Translations under genes and position numbers: made by a program
NCBI RefSeq assembly: GCF_034702125.1
Contig: NC_085867.1
Location: 40,544,983-40,608,982 of the forward strand
Direction: 5' to 3'
Length of the DNA: 64,000 bases
Source: Engraulis encrasicolus
Taxonomy: Eukaryota; Chordata; Actinopteri; Clupeiformes; Engraulidae
Notes under the pieces: generated by a model
What the model was told of the DNA's origin: nothing
The model's input: the letters and a program-made list of their open reading frames with translations, nothing else
Databases searched by the model: none
Part shown: in pieces, positions 13,985-25,395 of the stretch
How the letters are laid out: each line of letters begins with the position of its first letter
Numbering within the stretch: the first letter of the stretch is position 1

Positions 13985-14520
13985 GAACAGCATTTAATAT
14001 AACATACTTCACCTCAACTAAGCAGAGCGAGAGATAAAAAAGCACCGAGATCCTCGCTGTGGGACAGACAGAAGCAAGCCTACCTATAGACGCTCCTCCA
14101 CAGACAGTCCCCACTGTGTCACAGTGACACCAGCGGTGCTGCAAGTCATAATTATTTGTACCATAAAACATACTTCTATTCCTTATAGTGTACTGTATTG
14201 TACTGTATATACAGTACAGATTATTGTATTGTATTGTATTGAAGTCAGAACTTCACCAACAAAAAAGGCTGACTATAAAAAAGCTGACCACAATTGAACA
14301 GAACAACGGAGAGAAACACCAGGATTCTCACGCTATAGGCTGCAAGGCAAACACAGGCCTACCCATACACAGAAGAACACTTCGTGACAGCGACACCAGC
14401 GGTGCTGCAAGTCCCCAAATGAAGTCCCCACCCTTGCGTGTATGTGTGCACGCACTGACCAGACACTGTATAAAACATCCCACAATTATTTGTGCTATTA
14501 TAGACACGTCCAAGTATGCC
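13985..14520. repeat. two diverged copies of a ~200-bp unit left of the composite repeat
   Basis: Units at about 13985-14160 and 14240-14425 both carry a GTGACAGTGACACCAGCGGTG-type block and CTCACGCTATAG-like or CCTCGCTGTGG sequences. A third copy lies right of the composite at about 17797-17960 (CAGTGACACCAGTGGTGCTG). (TGTAT)n runs separate the first two. Confidence 0.55.
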
Positions 14521-14530
14521 TTATGTAATT

Positions 14531-14690
14531 AGGGGCCAAGCAGCGAAGCTGGCGAAGGCCCCTATAGAGTTAGTAGGTTTTCTTCATTGTTATTATTATT
14601 AGGGGCCAAGCAGCGAAGCTGGCGAAGGCCCCTACTGTTTTAGCTGGTGTTCTTATTAGGGGCCAAGCAGCGAAGCTGGCGAAGGCCCCT
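14531..14690. repeat. three 33-bp palindromic units
   Basis: The unit AGGGGCCAAGCAGCGAAGCT continuing GGCGAAGGCCCCT occurs identically at 14531-14563, 14601-14633 and 14658-14690. AGGGGCC and GGCCCCT are inverted at its ends. Spacers carry TTATTATTATT or TTCTTATT. Confidence 0.85.
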
Positions 14691-14713
14691 AATGTATTAG
14701 CTGGTATTCTTAT

Positions 14714-17700
14714 TATTAAACATCTTTCCTCTCCTCTGGAAGTCTATGGCAGCCCATAGAACCGTGCGTAGGAAAATGACGAGAATCGGCACACATATTC
14801 GGGCCAGGCTCAGCATTACTCACAGCAATTCATAGGTCCCCAGCCCCAACGCTCTAGCGCCACCAGCAGGTCAAAGTTGCAGGTACATTTCTGCTTGTAA
14901 CTTTTGAACCGCTGGGCCAATTTTCATAAACTTGGTATCCCTGGAATCCTTGGGCCAAGACGAATCCAACGCACCCTATGACGTCATTTTCCGCCTGGAT
15001 AGTTTTCCCGCCATTTTGAATTTTGTGAAATTCAATAAAAATGCTACTCCTCCCACAATTTTTGACCATTTTGCCCGAAATTCGGTATATAGTATCTCTG
15101 GACTGAGCTACACATGGGGTCTCAAGGAATGTTGGATATATTTTATCATTTAGCCGTGACAGCCAATCAAAATTGTCGTAAATGTGGCAAAACAGGAAGT
15201 GATGTCATATCTCAGCAACCGTTTGTCGAATTAGGCTTGGATTTTGTACACACATAGTAGTCCATCCCATGACCTACCACAAAGAAAATCCGATCCCCAG
15301 CTCAAACTCTGTAGCGCCACCAACAGGTCAAAGTTTTAGCTACATTTTTGCCTGTAGCTTTTAAACCATACGCTCGATGTAAAATATATTACTATCACTA
15401 GAATCCTTAGGTCAAGCCGAATCCAACGCACTATATGATGTCATGTCAACCCAGAAGAGAAATTCCGCCATTTTGAATTTTGTAAAATTCAATAAAATGC
15501 TACTTGTCCCACATTTTTTGTCAAAATGACTACATTTTTGCCTGTAGCTTTTGAACTGTACTCCCAATTTTCAAAATATTGGTACACAGGTCATCCTCAC
15601 ACCATGTTGCACCCAGGTATGGATTTTCGTAACAATTGAAAAAACTATCAGCTCACAGCAGCCATTCAAAATTGTGGAAAGAATGGAGGGATTTTTTCTC
15701 ATCTCTCTGTCTCCTCTGCTCCCCTTTCACACGTTCACTGACACCATTCTCGGCAGGGGGTCAAGCCCCACTGCCCCAGCCCCTGCACCCCACCCCCCAC
15801 CCCCTCCTCACACACACACAGACAGACAGAGGGAGAGGGAGAGGGAGAGGGAGGGGGGAGAGGGAGAGGGAGAGGTAGAGGTAGAGGGAGAGGGAGAGGG
15901 ACAGAGAGGGAAGAAGGGAGGGAGGGAGGGAGATGGAGGGGGGAGAGGAAAGAATTTTGAACACCTCTTGTTGTTTGCCGGTGACAGCCAATCAAAATTG
16001 TCATAAAGGTGGCAAAACAGGAAGTGAGGTCATATCTCAGCAACCGTTAGTCAATTTCTGTTAGGATTGTTTGCACACGTTCTAGTCCATCCCATGACCT
16101 CCCACAAAAAATCCAGACCCCAAGCTCTCTAGCGCCACCAACAGGTAACAGGAAGTGAGCTCATATCTCGACAGCTCTTCAACGGATTCAAACTAAACTT
16201 GGTTTACGTGATCACACACTTGTCCAAGGAATGCACACCAACATTGGCGAGATTTGGACCAAAGGGGGCGCTGCAGTTCCTTCTGTTGCCGTGGCGGCTC
16301 TGGCAAGTTTACTGCTTGGCCCCGCATTGCTGCTTGCAGCTATATTTATTATATAGTCACCATTCTTCTCCGACTGTAAGTCTATGGCAGCCCATAGAAC
16401 CGTAGGTAGGAAAATGCTGTAAATTGGCACACACATTAGGGACAGTCTCAGCATTACCCACAGCGATTTATAGGTCCCCAGTCCCAACGCTGTAGCGCCA
16501 CCAGCAGGTCAAAGTTGCAGGTACATTTCTGCTTGTAACTTTTGAACCGCTTGGCCAATTTTCATAAACTTGGTATCACTGGAATCCTTGGGCCAAGACA
16601 AATCCAACGCACCCTATGACGTCATTTTCCGCCAGGATAGTTTTTCCGCCATTTTGAATTTTGTGAAATTCAATAAAAATGCTACTACTCCCACAATTTT
16701 CGACCAATTCACCCGAAACTCGGTATATAGTATCTTGGGACTGAGCTACACATGGGGTCTCAAGGAATATTGGATATCTTTTATCGTTTATCGTTTAGCC
16801 GTGACAGCCAATCAAAATTGTCGTAAAAGTGGCAAAACAGGAAGTGAGGTCATATCTCCGCAACCGTTTGTCAAACTAGGCTGGGTTTTTGTACACACAT
16901 AGTAGTCCATCCCAGGACCTACCACAACAAAAATCATATCCCCAGCTCAAACTCTGTAGCGCCACCAGCAGGTCAAAATTTTAGCTACATTTTTGCCTGT
17001 AGCTTTTGAACTGTACTCCCAATTTTCAAAATATTGGTACACAGGTCATCCTCACACCATGTTGCACCCAGGTATGGATTTTCGTAACGATTGAAAAAAC
17101 TATCAGCTCACAGCAGCCATTCAAAATTGTGGAAAGAATGGAGGGATTTTTTCTCATCTGTCTCCTCTGCTCCCCTTGCGCACGTTCACTGACACCATTC
17201 TCGGCAGGGGGTCAAGCCCCACTGCCCCAGCCCCTGCACCCCACCCCCCACCCCCTCCTCACACACACACAGACAGACAGACAGAGGGAGAGGGAGAGGG
17301 AGAGGGAGGGGGGAGAGGGAGAGGGAGAGGGAGAGGGAGAGGGACAGAGAGGGAAGAAGGGAGGGAGGGAGGGAGAGGGAGGGGGGAGAGGAAAGAATTT
17401 TGAACACCTCTTGTTGTTTGCCGGTGACAGCCAATCAAAATTGTCATAAAGGTGGCAAAACAGGAAGTGAGGTCATATCTCAGCAACCGTTAGTCAATTT
17501 CTGTTAGGATTTTTTGCACACATTCTAGTCCATCCCATGACCTCCCACAAAAAAAATCCAGACCCCAAGCTCTCTAGCGCCACCAACAGGTAACAGGAAG
17601 TGAGCTCATATCTCGACAGCTCTTCAACGGATTCAAACTAAACTTGGTTTACGTGATCACACTCTCGTCCAAGGAATGCACACCAACATTGGCGAGATTT

Positions 17701-17793
17701 GGACCAAAGGGGGCGCTGCAGTTCCTTCTGTTGCCGTGGCGGCTCTGGCAAGTTTACTGCTTGGCCCCGCATTGCTGCTTGCAGCTATATTAT
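14714..17793. repeat. composite repeat, two tandem units of ~1.6 and ~1.4 kb
   Basis: Unit 1 (about 14714-16350) and unit 2 (16351-17793) are parallel copies. Both start near AGTCTATGGCAGCCCATAGA. Both contain CTAGCGCCACCAACAGGT blocks, a GGGAGA-rich minisatellite (15829-15945; 17287-17390) and the end TGGCCCCGCATTGCTGCTTG CAGCTATA (17761-17788 in unit 2). Unit 2 lacks roughly 200 bp present in unit 1. Short identical reading frames in both (around 15551 and 17006) follow from the duplication and are not genes. Together with the 33-bp units this resembles an abundant fish repeat, class unknown to me. Confidence 0.8.
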
Positions 17794-17960
17794 TAAAACT
17801 GAAATCAGAACTTTAACTGTAAACTTGAAATAGCATATAATAAAGCTCACCGCAATTAAACGGAACCATGATTCTCACGCTATACAGTAGGCTCTGGGGC
17901 AGATACAGTCCCAGCGTGTGACAGTGACACCAGTGGTGCTGCGAGTCCCTAAATGAGGTC

Positions 17961-19577
17961 CCCATAGAGCAGCGAAGAAGCTCCTTCGTGTCCCGAGTCA
18001 CCTCATTACAGTTGAGTGGTCCCAGCGTCAACTTAGGCTGCTGTGCGTTCCCAAGAGAGCCTCCTTAGTTTAAGACCATCAAAAATCCATCATCCAAGGA
18101 CACTACTGTACTGTATGCTGCCTGCATTTACACCATTATTAGAATGAACATTGTGCAGGCACTTGTTTTCCAGCTAAGTGGAAAAGGTTATTCAAATGCA
18201 CTTCTCAAACTCTTTCCATCATTCCCCCCCTCAGAGGGTCTGAATGTTTCCGAGCCCCCCCCCCCCAAGCAACCGAAGGCTACTTGCGCAGACTGATTTT
18301 GCGATCGCTGAATGAAAGGAAAGGTAACTGGTGATATTAAACAAAGAGGGACTGCAGTCGAATGCAGATGTGTGTTCATTTATGCTATTCAAATTCATGA
18401 CAATTAATAATATAATGTTGGTGAGGGCTTTAAACTTATTGACTTATTGGCGAGACAGGAAATCATTTCCTTGGGGAGGGTAAAAAAAATCAGATGTCAC
18501 ACGCCCCCCCTGAGATGCCTCCGCGCCCCCCCAGGGGGGCTTACGCCCCACTTTGAGAAACACTTTAAAGCAAGGCTACTATATGTTGGGCAGTTTGTAT
18601 GTACAGTCTCAGCCTTCATTTTTAAATGCATTAATGCCAAGTAATTGGTAATGGTTCATTGCAGCATTCCTCATAATATGGACCAAAATCTGGAAAAATC
18701 TGGGTGAAATAAACCCAAAACATTTTATAACTGCATCCTGGGCGCCAGCACAGTGTGATCAAGTGGCAGCATGATGTTCTCAAGTGTTACTCAGCGGAAA
18801 TGACATGCTGTGACAACGTGTCAGGGGAATGGAGAGCTTCCTGCTGGGCTGGACTGGACTGGTAATCTGGCATGCAGGGCATTTTCCAGATAGGCCAACA
18901 GTCCCCAGAGGCCGACATGGTTGTGTTTTTGTGTGTTTGTTTGTTTTCTTCTTAGAGACTGACCCACAGTTTATAGGGCGTGGCCAATCTTCAGTATAGA
19001 CAGTGCAGAATATACAGCAGGTAGTGTGAAAATGGGGACAAAAATGCCAGGGTGTTTTTTGGTGCCAGGCCAACCCCGGTTTCATGCGCTTCTCCATGAC
19101 TCACTTCAGCATCAAAAACTTCACCAAAATAACTTTCTGACCTTCTGTGAGAGTTGATGCTCCAAGGTGAAACTTCCTTGGGTGGGATAGTGTGGCCATT
19201 TAATAGGTACTGGCAAATGAAAGGAGGACTACTATATATTTTATTATTTTGACAGAGACCGACCGTGTGTGTGTGTGTGTGAGTGTGTGTGTGTGCCTCT
19301 CCGGGGAACAGTGTGAGTAAAAGTCTGCACAGAAATAGTATTCATTAACCTTTCATTGAGTTAGTGGAGCTGCAAGCTCTGATATTTAATTACATTAATG
19401 GCACAGTTTAATATGAAGGATAAAGAAACCGCATGACAGATACAATTGCACACCAGCCTGCTTTTCAAACAGCCACTTCGTCTGTTTGATCCAAGCTGCC
19501 TGAATTCAGGAAGTCGGCTGGAGTATGGCTTGCAAATACAATGTTATAGGGATGATTGACATCAGAATCTTACAGGC
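17961..19577. other. intergenic, little recognisable
   Basis: Besides the repeat at 18845, two C-rich runs (18257-18268; 18505-18537) and a short (GT)n at 19265-19297, I see nothing. Confidence 0.6.
18845..19010 (+). repeat. dispersed repeat, CAGGGCTGG family, copy 2
   Basis: Begins GGGCTGGACTGGACTGGTAA and runs through ATAGGCCAACAGTCCCCAGA and a TTTGTTTG run, in the opposite direction to the copy at 10866. No clear target duplication. Confidence 0.55.
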
Positions 19578-19802
19578 AAGGTAATCTAATATAGTAGTCT
19601 TTTGAAGGAGGAAACCAACGCACACCAGAGGTTTCGAGGTGCAGGTAGCGGGTGCAAGATCAATTTTGTAGAAGAAGATACCGCTCACTCTTGTCCATCG
19701 TGCTGCAATTTATTGACAAAACCAATTTTTTGTTAATAAATTGCAGCACAATGGACATGAGTGTGCAGTATCTTCTTCTACAAAGGTAATCTAATATAGT
19801 AG
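19578..19802. mobile_element. hairpin element A with 20-bp target duplication
   Basis: A 185-bp insert (19598-19782) lies between perfect 20-bp direct repeats AAGGTAATCTAATATAGTAG at 19578-19597 and 19783-19802. The left part is unpaired. The right part is a long imperfect inverted repeat (about 19667-19720 against 19730-19785) with arms including TGCTGCAATTTATT. Long target duplications suggest insertion by a LINE-type mechanism. It resembles element B at 59765. Confidence 0.75.
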
Positions 19803-19890
19803 GACATACATAGAGGTAGTTCATATGTGCTTTACAAAGCAAAAGCATTGAACAGTGTGTAAAATATAAGGAGTAAACTCCTTAAAAGAN

Positions 19891-21490
19891 GGCTTGTGCC
19901 AGATTATAGCTATATAGCTAATTTCCATCTGCAGTCCCTGGACAGGTAAAACAAATATTAAAATACATTAACATGAACATTAATGTTGACAAGACTGGTT
20001 GGTTAATATCCATTTTTTCACACCCCTTGAGAAGGCCTGATAATCAGTAATACTTTTTAGGTTACTGGGTAGACTATTCCATGTTTTGGTTGCCCTGAAA
20101 GAGAAGGCTGACTGAGCAAAAGCAGTTCGTCGGATTGGGAGACTACAATCACCCCTAATGGTGGATCTTGACGTTCTGCTCATCAGTTCAGAGCAGGGTT
20201 GAACAAATGTTCTTAGAGGTGGGGGTACTGCCTTGTGAATGATTTTATGAATTAACCGCAGATCAGAAAATTGTATGATGTTTTCAAGGCTGAGCATATT
20301 ATACTTGCTCAGTATGGGACAATGGTGGTACTGAAAAGATCTTCTATCTAGGACCTTCAGAGCCTGTTTGTATAGTGAATCAATGGATTTTAAGACAGTC
20401 TTGTTGGCCCGGGGCCAGCTTGATAAACAATAATGCAGGTGGGACATAATCATAGCATTGACATAAGTCACAGCAGCATCAATACTCAGTGAGTTATGAA
20501 TATGTCTAAAATTTGATATGCTATACTTTACAGTATTACCCAGCTTTTTAATGTGTTTCTTAAAACTAAGAGTAGAATCTAAGGTCACACCTAAATATTT
20601 AAACTCATCAACATTATTTAGCTTTGTTCCATCAACATATATGTCTGGAACAACATTTAGTTTAAATCTATTGTGAAAATACATTGTAACAGTTTTGTTG
20701 GTATTTAGTGTGAGACAGGAGGTTTTTAACCACATTGAGACCTTAGTTAGTGTTTGAGTCAGTTTGCTGGCCACCTGTACCGGATCTTTGCCGTGTGTAA
20801 ATAATACAGTGTCGTCAGCATACATCAGTATCTCCACACCCTCACATACAGATGGAAGATCATTTATGTAAGTGCTGAACAACAAAGGTCCCAATATGGA
20901 ACCTTGTGGCTCCCCCATAGAGCATGCTTTTAATGAAGATAATTTATCATTTATTTTAACACATTGGGCCCGATTTAATAGATAAGACTCAATCCACTTT
21001 ACACCCGGAGCCAGCTGAAAGGACGCCAACTTTGATAGTACTAGGTGATTAACTGTGTCAAAGGCCTTACGAAGGTCTAAGAACACAGCACCCACCACTC
21101 CTCCCTTATCAAGATTAGCCTTGATGTGTTCTACAAAGTAACAGCATGCAGTATCGGTTGAGTGGTTGGCTCTAAAACCAAACTGCATGGGGTGCATGAG
21201 TTTTTTTGTGTTTAAATGCACAACTAACGGTTCAGCAACTGTTTTTTTCTAATACCTTCGAAATGGCCGGCAATATACTAATGGGTCTATAATTAGTGAC
21301 ATCCTCCTTGTCCCCAGCTTTAAAAATAGGAGTCACTATAGCAGTTTTTAGCACATTAGGTAAATAATTTTCCTCTAAAGACTTGTTTACAATGTGAACT
21401 ATGGGGGTGGTTAAGACCTCTTTAAATTTCTTTAAATTCTTTAAATTACTTTGCATATTTCCTGTGAACTTCGTATCTGCTAGTGATGTT
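19891..21490 (-). mobile_element. 5'-truncated LINE (L2/CR1/jockey-like)
   Basis: Extent of the LINE copy that carries the reverse transcriptase pseudogene. Its 3' end is taken after the stop codon, through a short untranslated stretch with CAGGGACTGCAGATGGAAAT on the minus strand, near the single undetermined base at 19890. The 5' limit is set where recognisable protein stops and a SINE-type tail in the opposite direction begins (about 21507). Both ends are approximate, and I found no target-site duplication. Confidence 0.7.
19980..21456 (-). pseudogene. non-LTR reverse transcriptase, frameshifted fragment
   Basis: Two adjoining minus-strand reading frames encode parts of one LINE reverse transcriptase. 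The upstream part (21456-21232) includes VTPIFKAGDKEDVTNYRPIS, the usual lead-in to the RT domain. The downstream part (stop at 19980) is a 413-codon frame with FGFRANHST, the motif A block FLDLRKAFD (residues 47-55), GEPQGSILGP (103-112), the catalytic YADD (134-137) and FKYLGVTLD. The frames are separated by a one-base shift in a run of seven A residues near 21242-21248 (minus strand). The consensus GVPQGS reads GEPQGS here. No endonuclease domain is present. The motifs fit the jockey/CR1/L2 group of fish LINEs. A dead 5'-truncated copy. Confidence 0.9.
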
Positions 21491-21510
21491 GGCTGTGATT
21501 ATGTCCTTGA

Positions 21511-21565
21511 TTGTAAGTTGCTTTGGCTAAAAAAAGTTTCTGCCAAATGCAATGTAATGTAATGA
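21511..21565 (+). mobile_element. SINE/LINE 3' tail fragment
   Basis: TTGTAAGTTGCTTTGGCTAA and TCTGCCAAATGCAATGTAATG match the 3' tails of common fish SINEs. It abuts the 5' end of the LINE in the opposite direction. Confidence 0.55.
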
Positions 21566-21702
21566 GGACAATCACAGAAAAGTACCGTGAATGCTTCAAG
21601 GCAAAACCTTGCTCTGATATCTGTTATGATATGACACATGATGAGGTCGAACAGTTGTATGTGGATGATGATTGAGAGAGGTGGAGAGCAGAAGAACTGT
21701 CA

Positions 21703-21975
21703 TTGGGCAGTCATGGGTAAGCGGTTAGATTTGTAACCCAAACGTTGCCAGCTCGACTCCCGATCCGCCAGGTTAGTGGGAGAAATAATTAACCAGTGCT
21801 GTCCCCCATCTTCCTCCATGACTGGAGTACCCGGAGTATGGAAGTGCCCTGCCGCACTGCTCCCTTGGGGCAGTACCAGGGGTGAGGTATAAATGCAATT
21901 TCGGTGTGTGGCATGCTGTCACAATGACAATGGGAGTTGGAGTGTCCCAGCTGGACTTTCACATAAGCAGTGTTT
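21703..21975 (+). mobile_element. tRNA-derived SINE
   Basis: The tRNA-like head GGGCAGTCATGGGTAAGCGG is followed by a B-box-like CCAGCTCGACTCCCGA. The body includes CCTCCATGACTGGAGTACCC and GCACTGCTCCCTTGGGGCAG. The anticodon-stem equivalents do not pair well, so it is a retroposon and not a tRNA gene. Confidence 0.75.
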
Positions 21976-22340
21976 GGGGGCAACTCATTTGATGTTACAA
22001 GATCATGACATTTAATTACAAATAAAATGCAACTGTATCACTTACAGTTAAGACAAGTTACGTATAATTGAATTACAGTTACTTATGGAAATTTTAAGAA
22101 TTTCACGTTTAGCTACATCTGATTATTCCAAGCAAACCCTTTACGATGTATTCATTATTTATTCTTGGACAAGACATAGGCTATCCTTTGCCATTTCCCG
22201 TCACAAAGGCGAGAGAAAGAGAGATAACACTGACCGAACTTGAGCCTGTGTCCCCATGGGCATGTTGTGCGTACGTATATGGACAGGTGGATTAGTGTGC
22301 AGTGACAGAACAATCACACTCAGTACTGAACACTTTGAAC

Positions 22341-22579
22341 CAGAGATTCTTTAAGTACGGTATATAGAGATATGCCAATGTAATAGGTTGCTATGGGCAC
22401 CTAACATGACCAGGTTCCGGTCTGCCTAAAGTGGCGTGTCATAATACTCCTAGCATTGAATAGAACAGTCCTTAGGTCTGCCTAGGTCTGCCTAAAGGGG
22501 GATTCCCCCCCCCCCCTTGCAATAATAGAACCCGGAAACAATGGGCCAATGGAACCTCTCTCTCTCTCTACTCTCTCTG
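22341..22579 (+). mobile_element. hAT-like element, family CAGAGA, copy 2
   Basis: A 239-bp sister of the element at 7990, flanked by a perfect 8-bp duplication CTTTGAAC (22333-22340 and 22580-22587). Differences are a duplicated GTCTGCCTA unit and a longer C run near 22505-22517. Confidence 0.85.
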
Positions 22580-22587
22580 CTTTGAAC

Positions 22588-24684
22588 ACACTTTACAACT
22601 GGCTCTGCGTCATGCAGGGTTAGTCATTGAGTCAACAATGTATCATGAGCAACATACAGTACCGTATAGCAGCATTTCCTGTGAATGGCTCCTCTCTGTG
22701 TGCTCTCATCATAGACCGACCTTGGACTGCTGGGTTGACGGTATGCTATACAAAGGTGCTGCAGAGAGGGACGCCATTTGTTTTATAATGCAATGATGCA
22801 CCGATTGCACCGGTGGCGAGGTGAAGGAGGACAGGCCACATCATGTAATGATTTATAGGGTTGTGACGCTGCCATGTGACGTGCCATGTGCCATGAGACG
22901 CACATGATTTGTCATTTTCCAAATGGTTGGTTGTATTCATGGCTTTAGGACTAGGGTTAGAGTTAGGGTTAGGGTTAGCATTGAGGCCAGGAACAGGTAT
23001 GGGTGTCCACAAATGGGCCCTGTCTGACTCTGCTGCCTCTTGAAGTTACGTCAAGAGAGGACAATGACACAGTAGAAGACGATAGCCTGATCTGATGAGT
23101 CATGCTCCCTTCTCGACATTGACAGACAGTATGTGGGAGAGAAATCACAGCGAAATGTACTATGACATGATTGCAAAGAACATAGATACCAACAGGGCTT
23201 GCACATCAGAAAACACAATGGCAATGATGAAGTCTGGAAGCACTATTCCATGAGCATCCCCATTGAAGGGGGACACAGGTGCTGCCATTTTAGGGGGAGT
23301 TATGGCTATGAGTATAGCAAAGGAGACTTAATGATTATTTACGATATAACGTTATGGACATGAGTGTTGCATGAATGTAGGCCCTACTTAAAACAAATAA
23401 TGGCAAAATGTATGCCACTGAAAGTTGGAAAAGGGAGTGTGATACTTAAAACCGATTTGGGTTGTAAAAACAATTGGCTTTCCATACAACTCATTAACAC
23501 ACTTTTCAGCTTTTGAAATGTTGCTTTGTAGCTATATTAAAGGGTGCGTCTTGATACAGGAAGTGGTAAAGCTTATGGTAAACCAGCTAATAATAGATAG
23601 CCCAGAGGTGTAATTAAGTGAAAAACATGAGGACTCCAAACTCTTCTATTAGATGATTGACCACTCACTCGAGTGAACATAGTTTACCTATAGAGCCAGG
23701 TTCTTAAAATACTCCCCTAGTCTGTAATTGTGGCTTGAATAACAATTATGTCATTGCCAGATCTATGTTTTTCATAATATTACAGAGAACATGTTTATTT
23801 ACATGTATTATGTATAGACCTTACAGGTACAACTTAAGACAGCCATACATACTGTGCATCGCCATTCCAAATTCGTTACGTCTTCCATCCATTGGCTTTC
23901 ATAAGGAGCAACAGAAGAGACCTGAAATATAGACAAGCAAGGCAGGTTACACTATTGACTGAAAAGTAATCAATGTCAGACAAAGAGCACTCGAACCTCA
24001 AGTTAAGTAAGGTCTACTGTGCTGACAAAAAAATTAGACCAGTTAAATGTCATGTGTGTACCATAGGATGTATATAAAACATCCTAATTGTCAACATGTA
24101 CATACATGTACAGAGGAACAGAAGCCATTGATTTCAAGGTCTGTCCCAGTCGACAATCTCTGGTTCCAGTGGAAAGGCCTAATGGAATGTCCTTTAATCG
24201 GTCTCCGAATCAGCAGTGTTCCGCCTGTGTGGCTGTGTTCAATCCCAGCAATCATTAAACGTCAACAATGTATCACGTGCATCACACTCATTCCGAACCA
24301 GAGCAATTAAATGGAACACAGTGTAAGGACTCAAGGACAACGATTCATACAATACATATACAGGCTATTTATTAGGCAACACGCAACCTTGAGAGTTCAT
24401 TGTCTCTCTGAGACATTCATCAGATTACCATCAATTGTGACTGTTGAGAGCAGGGGATCTTGTATTGCTTTAAAAAAAATATCATCAAAGGTACAATGGG
24501 AGATTTGTGTCACTCCGGTATGTCCATGTGGTAAAATCACAATTTGGATGTGAATGAGTGCATGCTGCATATGCATGGTGTGTCTTGCAGTGTAACATGT
24601 ATCAACATGTTCAAAGATGAAAGTTGAGGAAACACCACACACTGCTTAGAGCTAACCTGAAAAAAATAAAATAAAAAAATAACA
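22588..24684. other. intergenic, little recognisable
   Basis: No gene or clear mobile element seen except the telomere-like tract at 22951. Confidence 0.6.
22951..22980 (+). repeat. short interstitial telomere-like tract
   Basis: About four TTAGGG-type units (AGGGTTAGAGTTAGGGTTAG then GGTTAGC), one with a substitution. Too short to be a telomere. Confidence 0.75.
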
Positions 24685-24692
24685 GTAAGCAC

Positions 24693-25039
24693 CAGAGACG
24701 TGGACTTGTGGTCTTGTGACTTGACTTGAGACTTGACTTGGCAATATTAGGAATGACTTGTGACTTGACTTGTACGCTATTGACTCAAGACTCGACTTGG
24801 CGTGTCAAGTCTACATATATTCCATTTTCTACATTTGTATGTGAAAGCATTACATAAACGAGGCCTAGGCCTACTATTTTTTTTTGCTAAGAATGCGAAT
24901 GGCAAAGGGGCAGTGGAGAGGAAATGAATTTATGACCAAAAGCAGTTGTCAAGATTGTGCATAGAATACATGGTGACTTGTTAAGAACTTGAGACTTACT
25001 TGTGACTTACAAAATAATGACTTGGTTGTCCCATCTCTG
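24693..25039. mobile_element. hAT-like element rich in GACTTG repeats
   Basis: Ends CAGAGACGTGGAC and GTCCCATCTCTG are inverted matches. Flanking 8-mers GTAAGCAC and GTAAACAG agree at 6 of 8. The inside has many GACTTGA/GACTTGT heptamers (24705-24810 and 24975-25025) flanking a unique centre. Confidence 0.7.
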
Positions 25040-25221
25040 GTAAACAGTGTGCAGTGTTTTCTGAACTTTCATCTTTGGTCAAGAGTTCCTGCCTGCCTGC
25101 CTGCCTGCACCTGTGTTGCTGAGAGCTTGTACACATTTTGTATCATGACTTGTATCATTCAACATACATTATTACTAAGTGAAGAGAAAATCTGAAGTGC
25201 TCAGGGAATTGTTCAGAAAAA

Positions 25222-25395
25222 ATCTTGAAGGAGCTCTTTGGTGTTGGAGAAAAAACAATATCTTGTCAAAAAAGGGAGTCCAAGGCACTCTTCTTGTGGA
25301 AAAATATTAAAAAGCCTTTATTGAAACATGGCTAATAAGTTTAAAAACATGGGAGCAGAGACCCACGCGTTTCGGCTCAAGGCTTCTTCCACTGT
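25222..25395. repeat. dispersed repeat with ACGCGTTTCGG motif
   Basis: Contains CCACGCGTTTCGGCTCAAGG and TAAAAAGCCTTTATTGAAAC, which I associate with a widespread fish repeat. Boundaries and class unknown. Confidence 0.4.

Noticed and set aside
15551..17449. Two almost identical ~150-codon frames, suggestive of a duplicated gene
   Set aside because: They lie in the duplicated composite repeat, end in Gly-Glu-Arg low complexity and have no family resemblance; the identity comes from the tandem repeat.
21703..21790. tRNA gene
   Set aside because: tRNA-like head of a SINE; anticodon arm does not fold properly.
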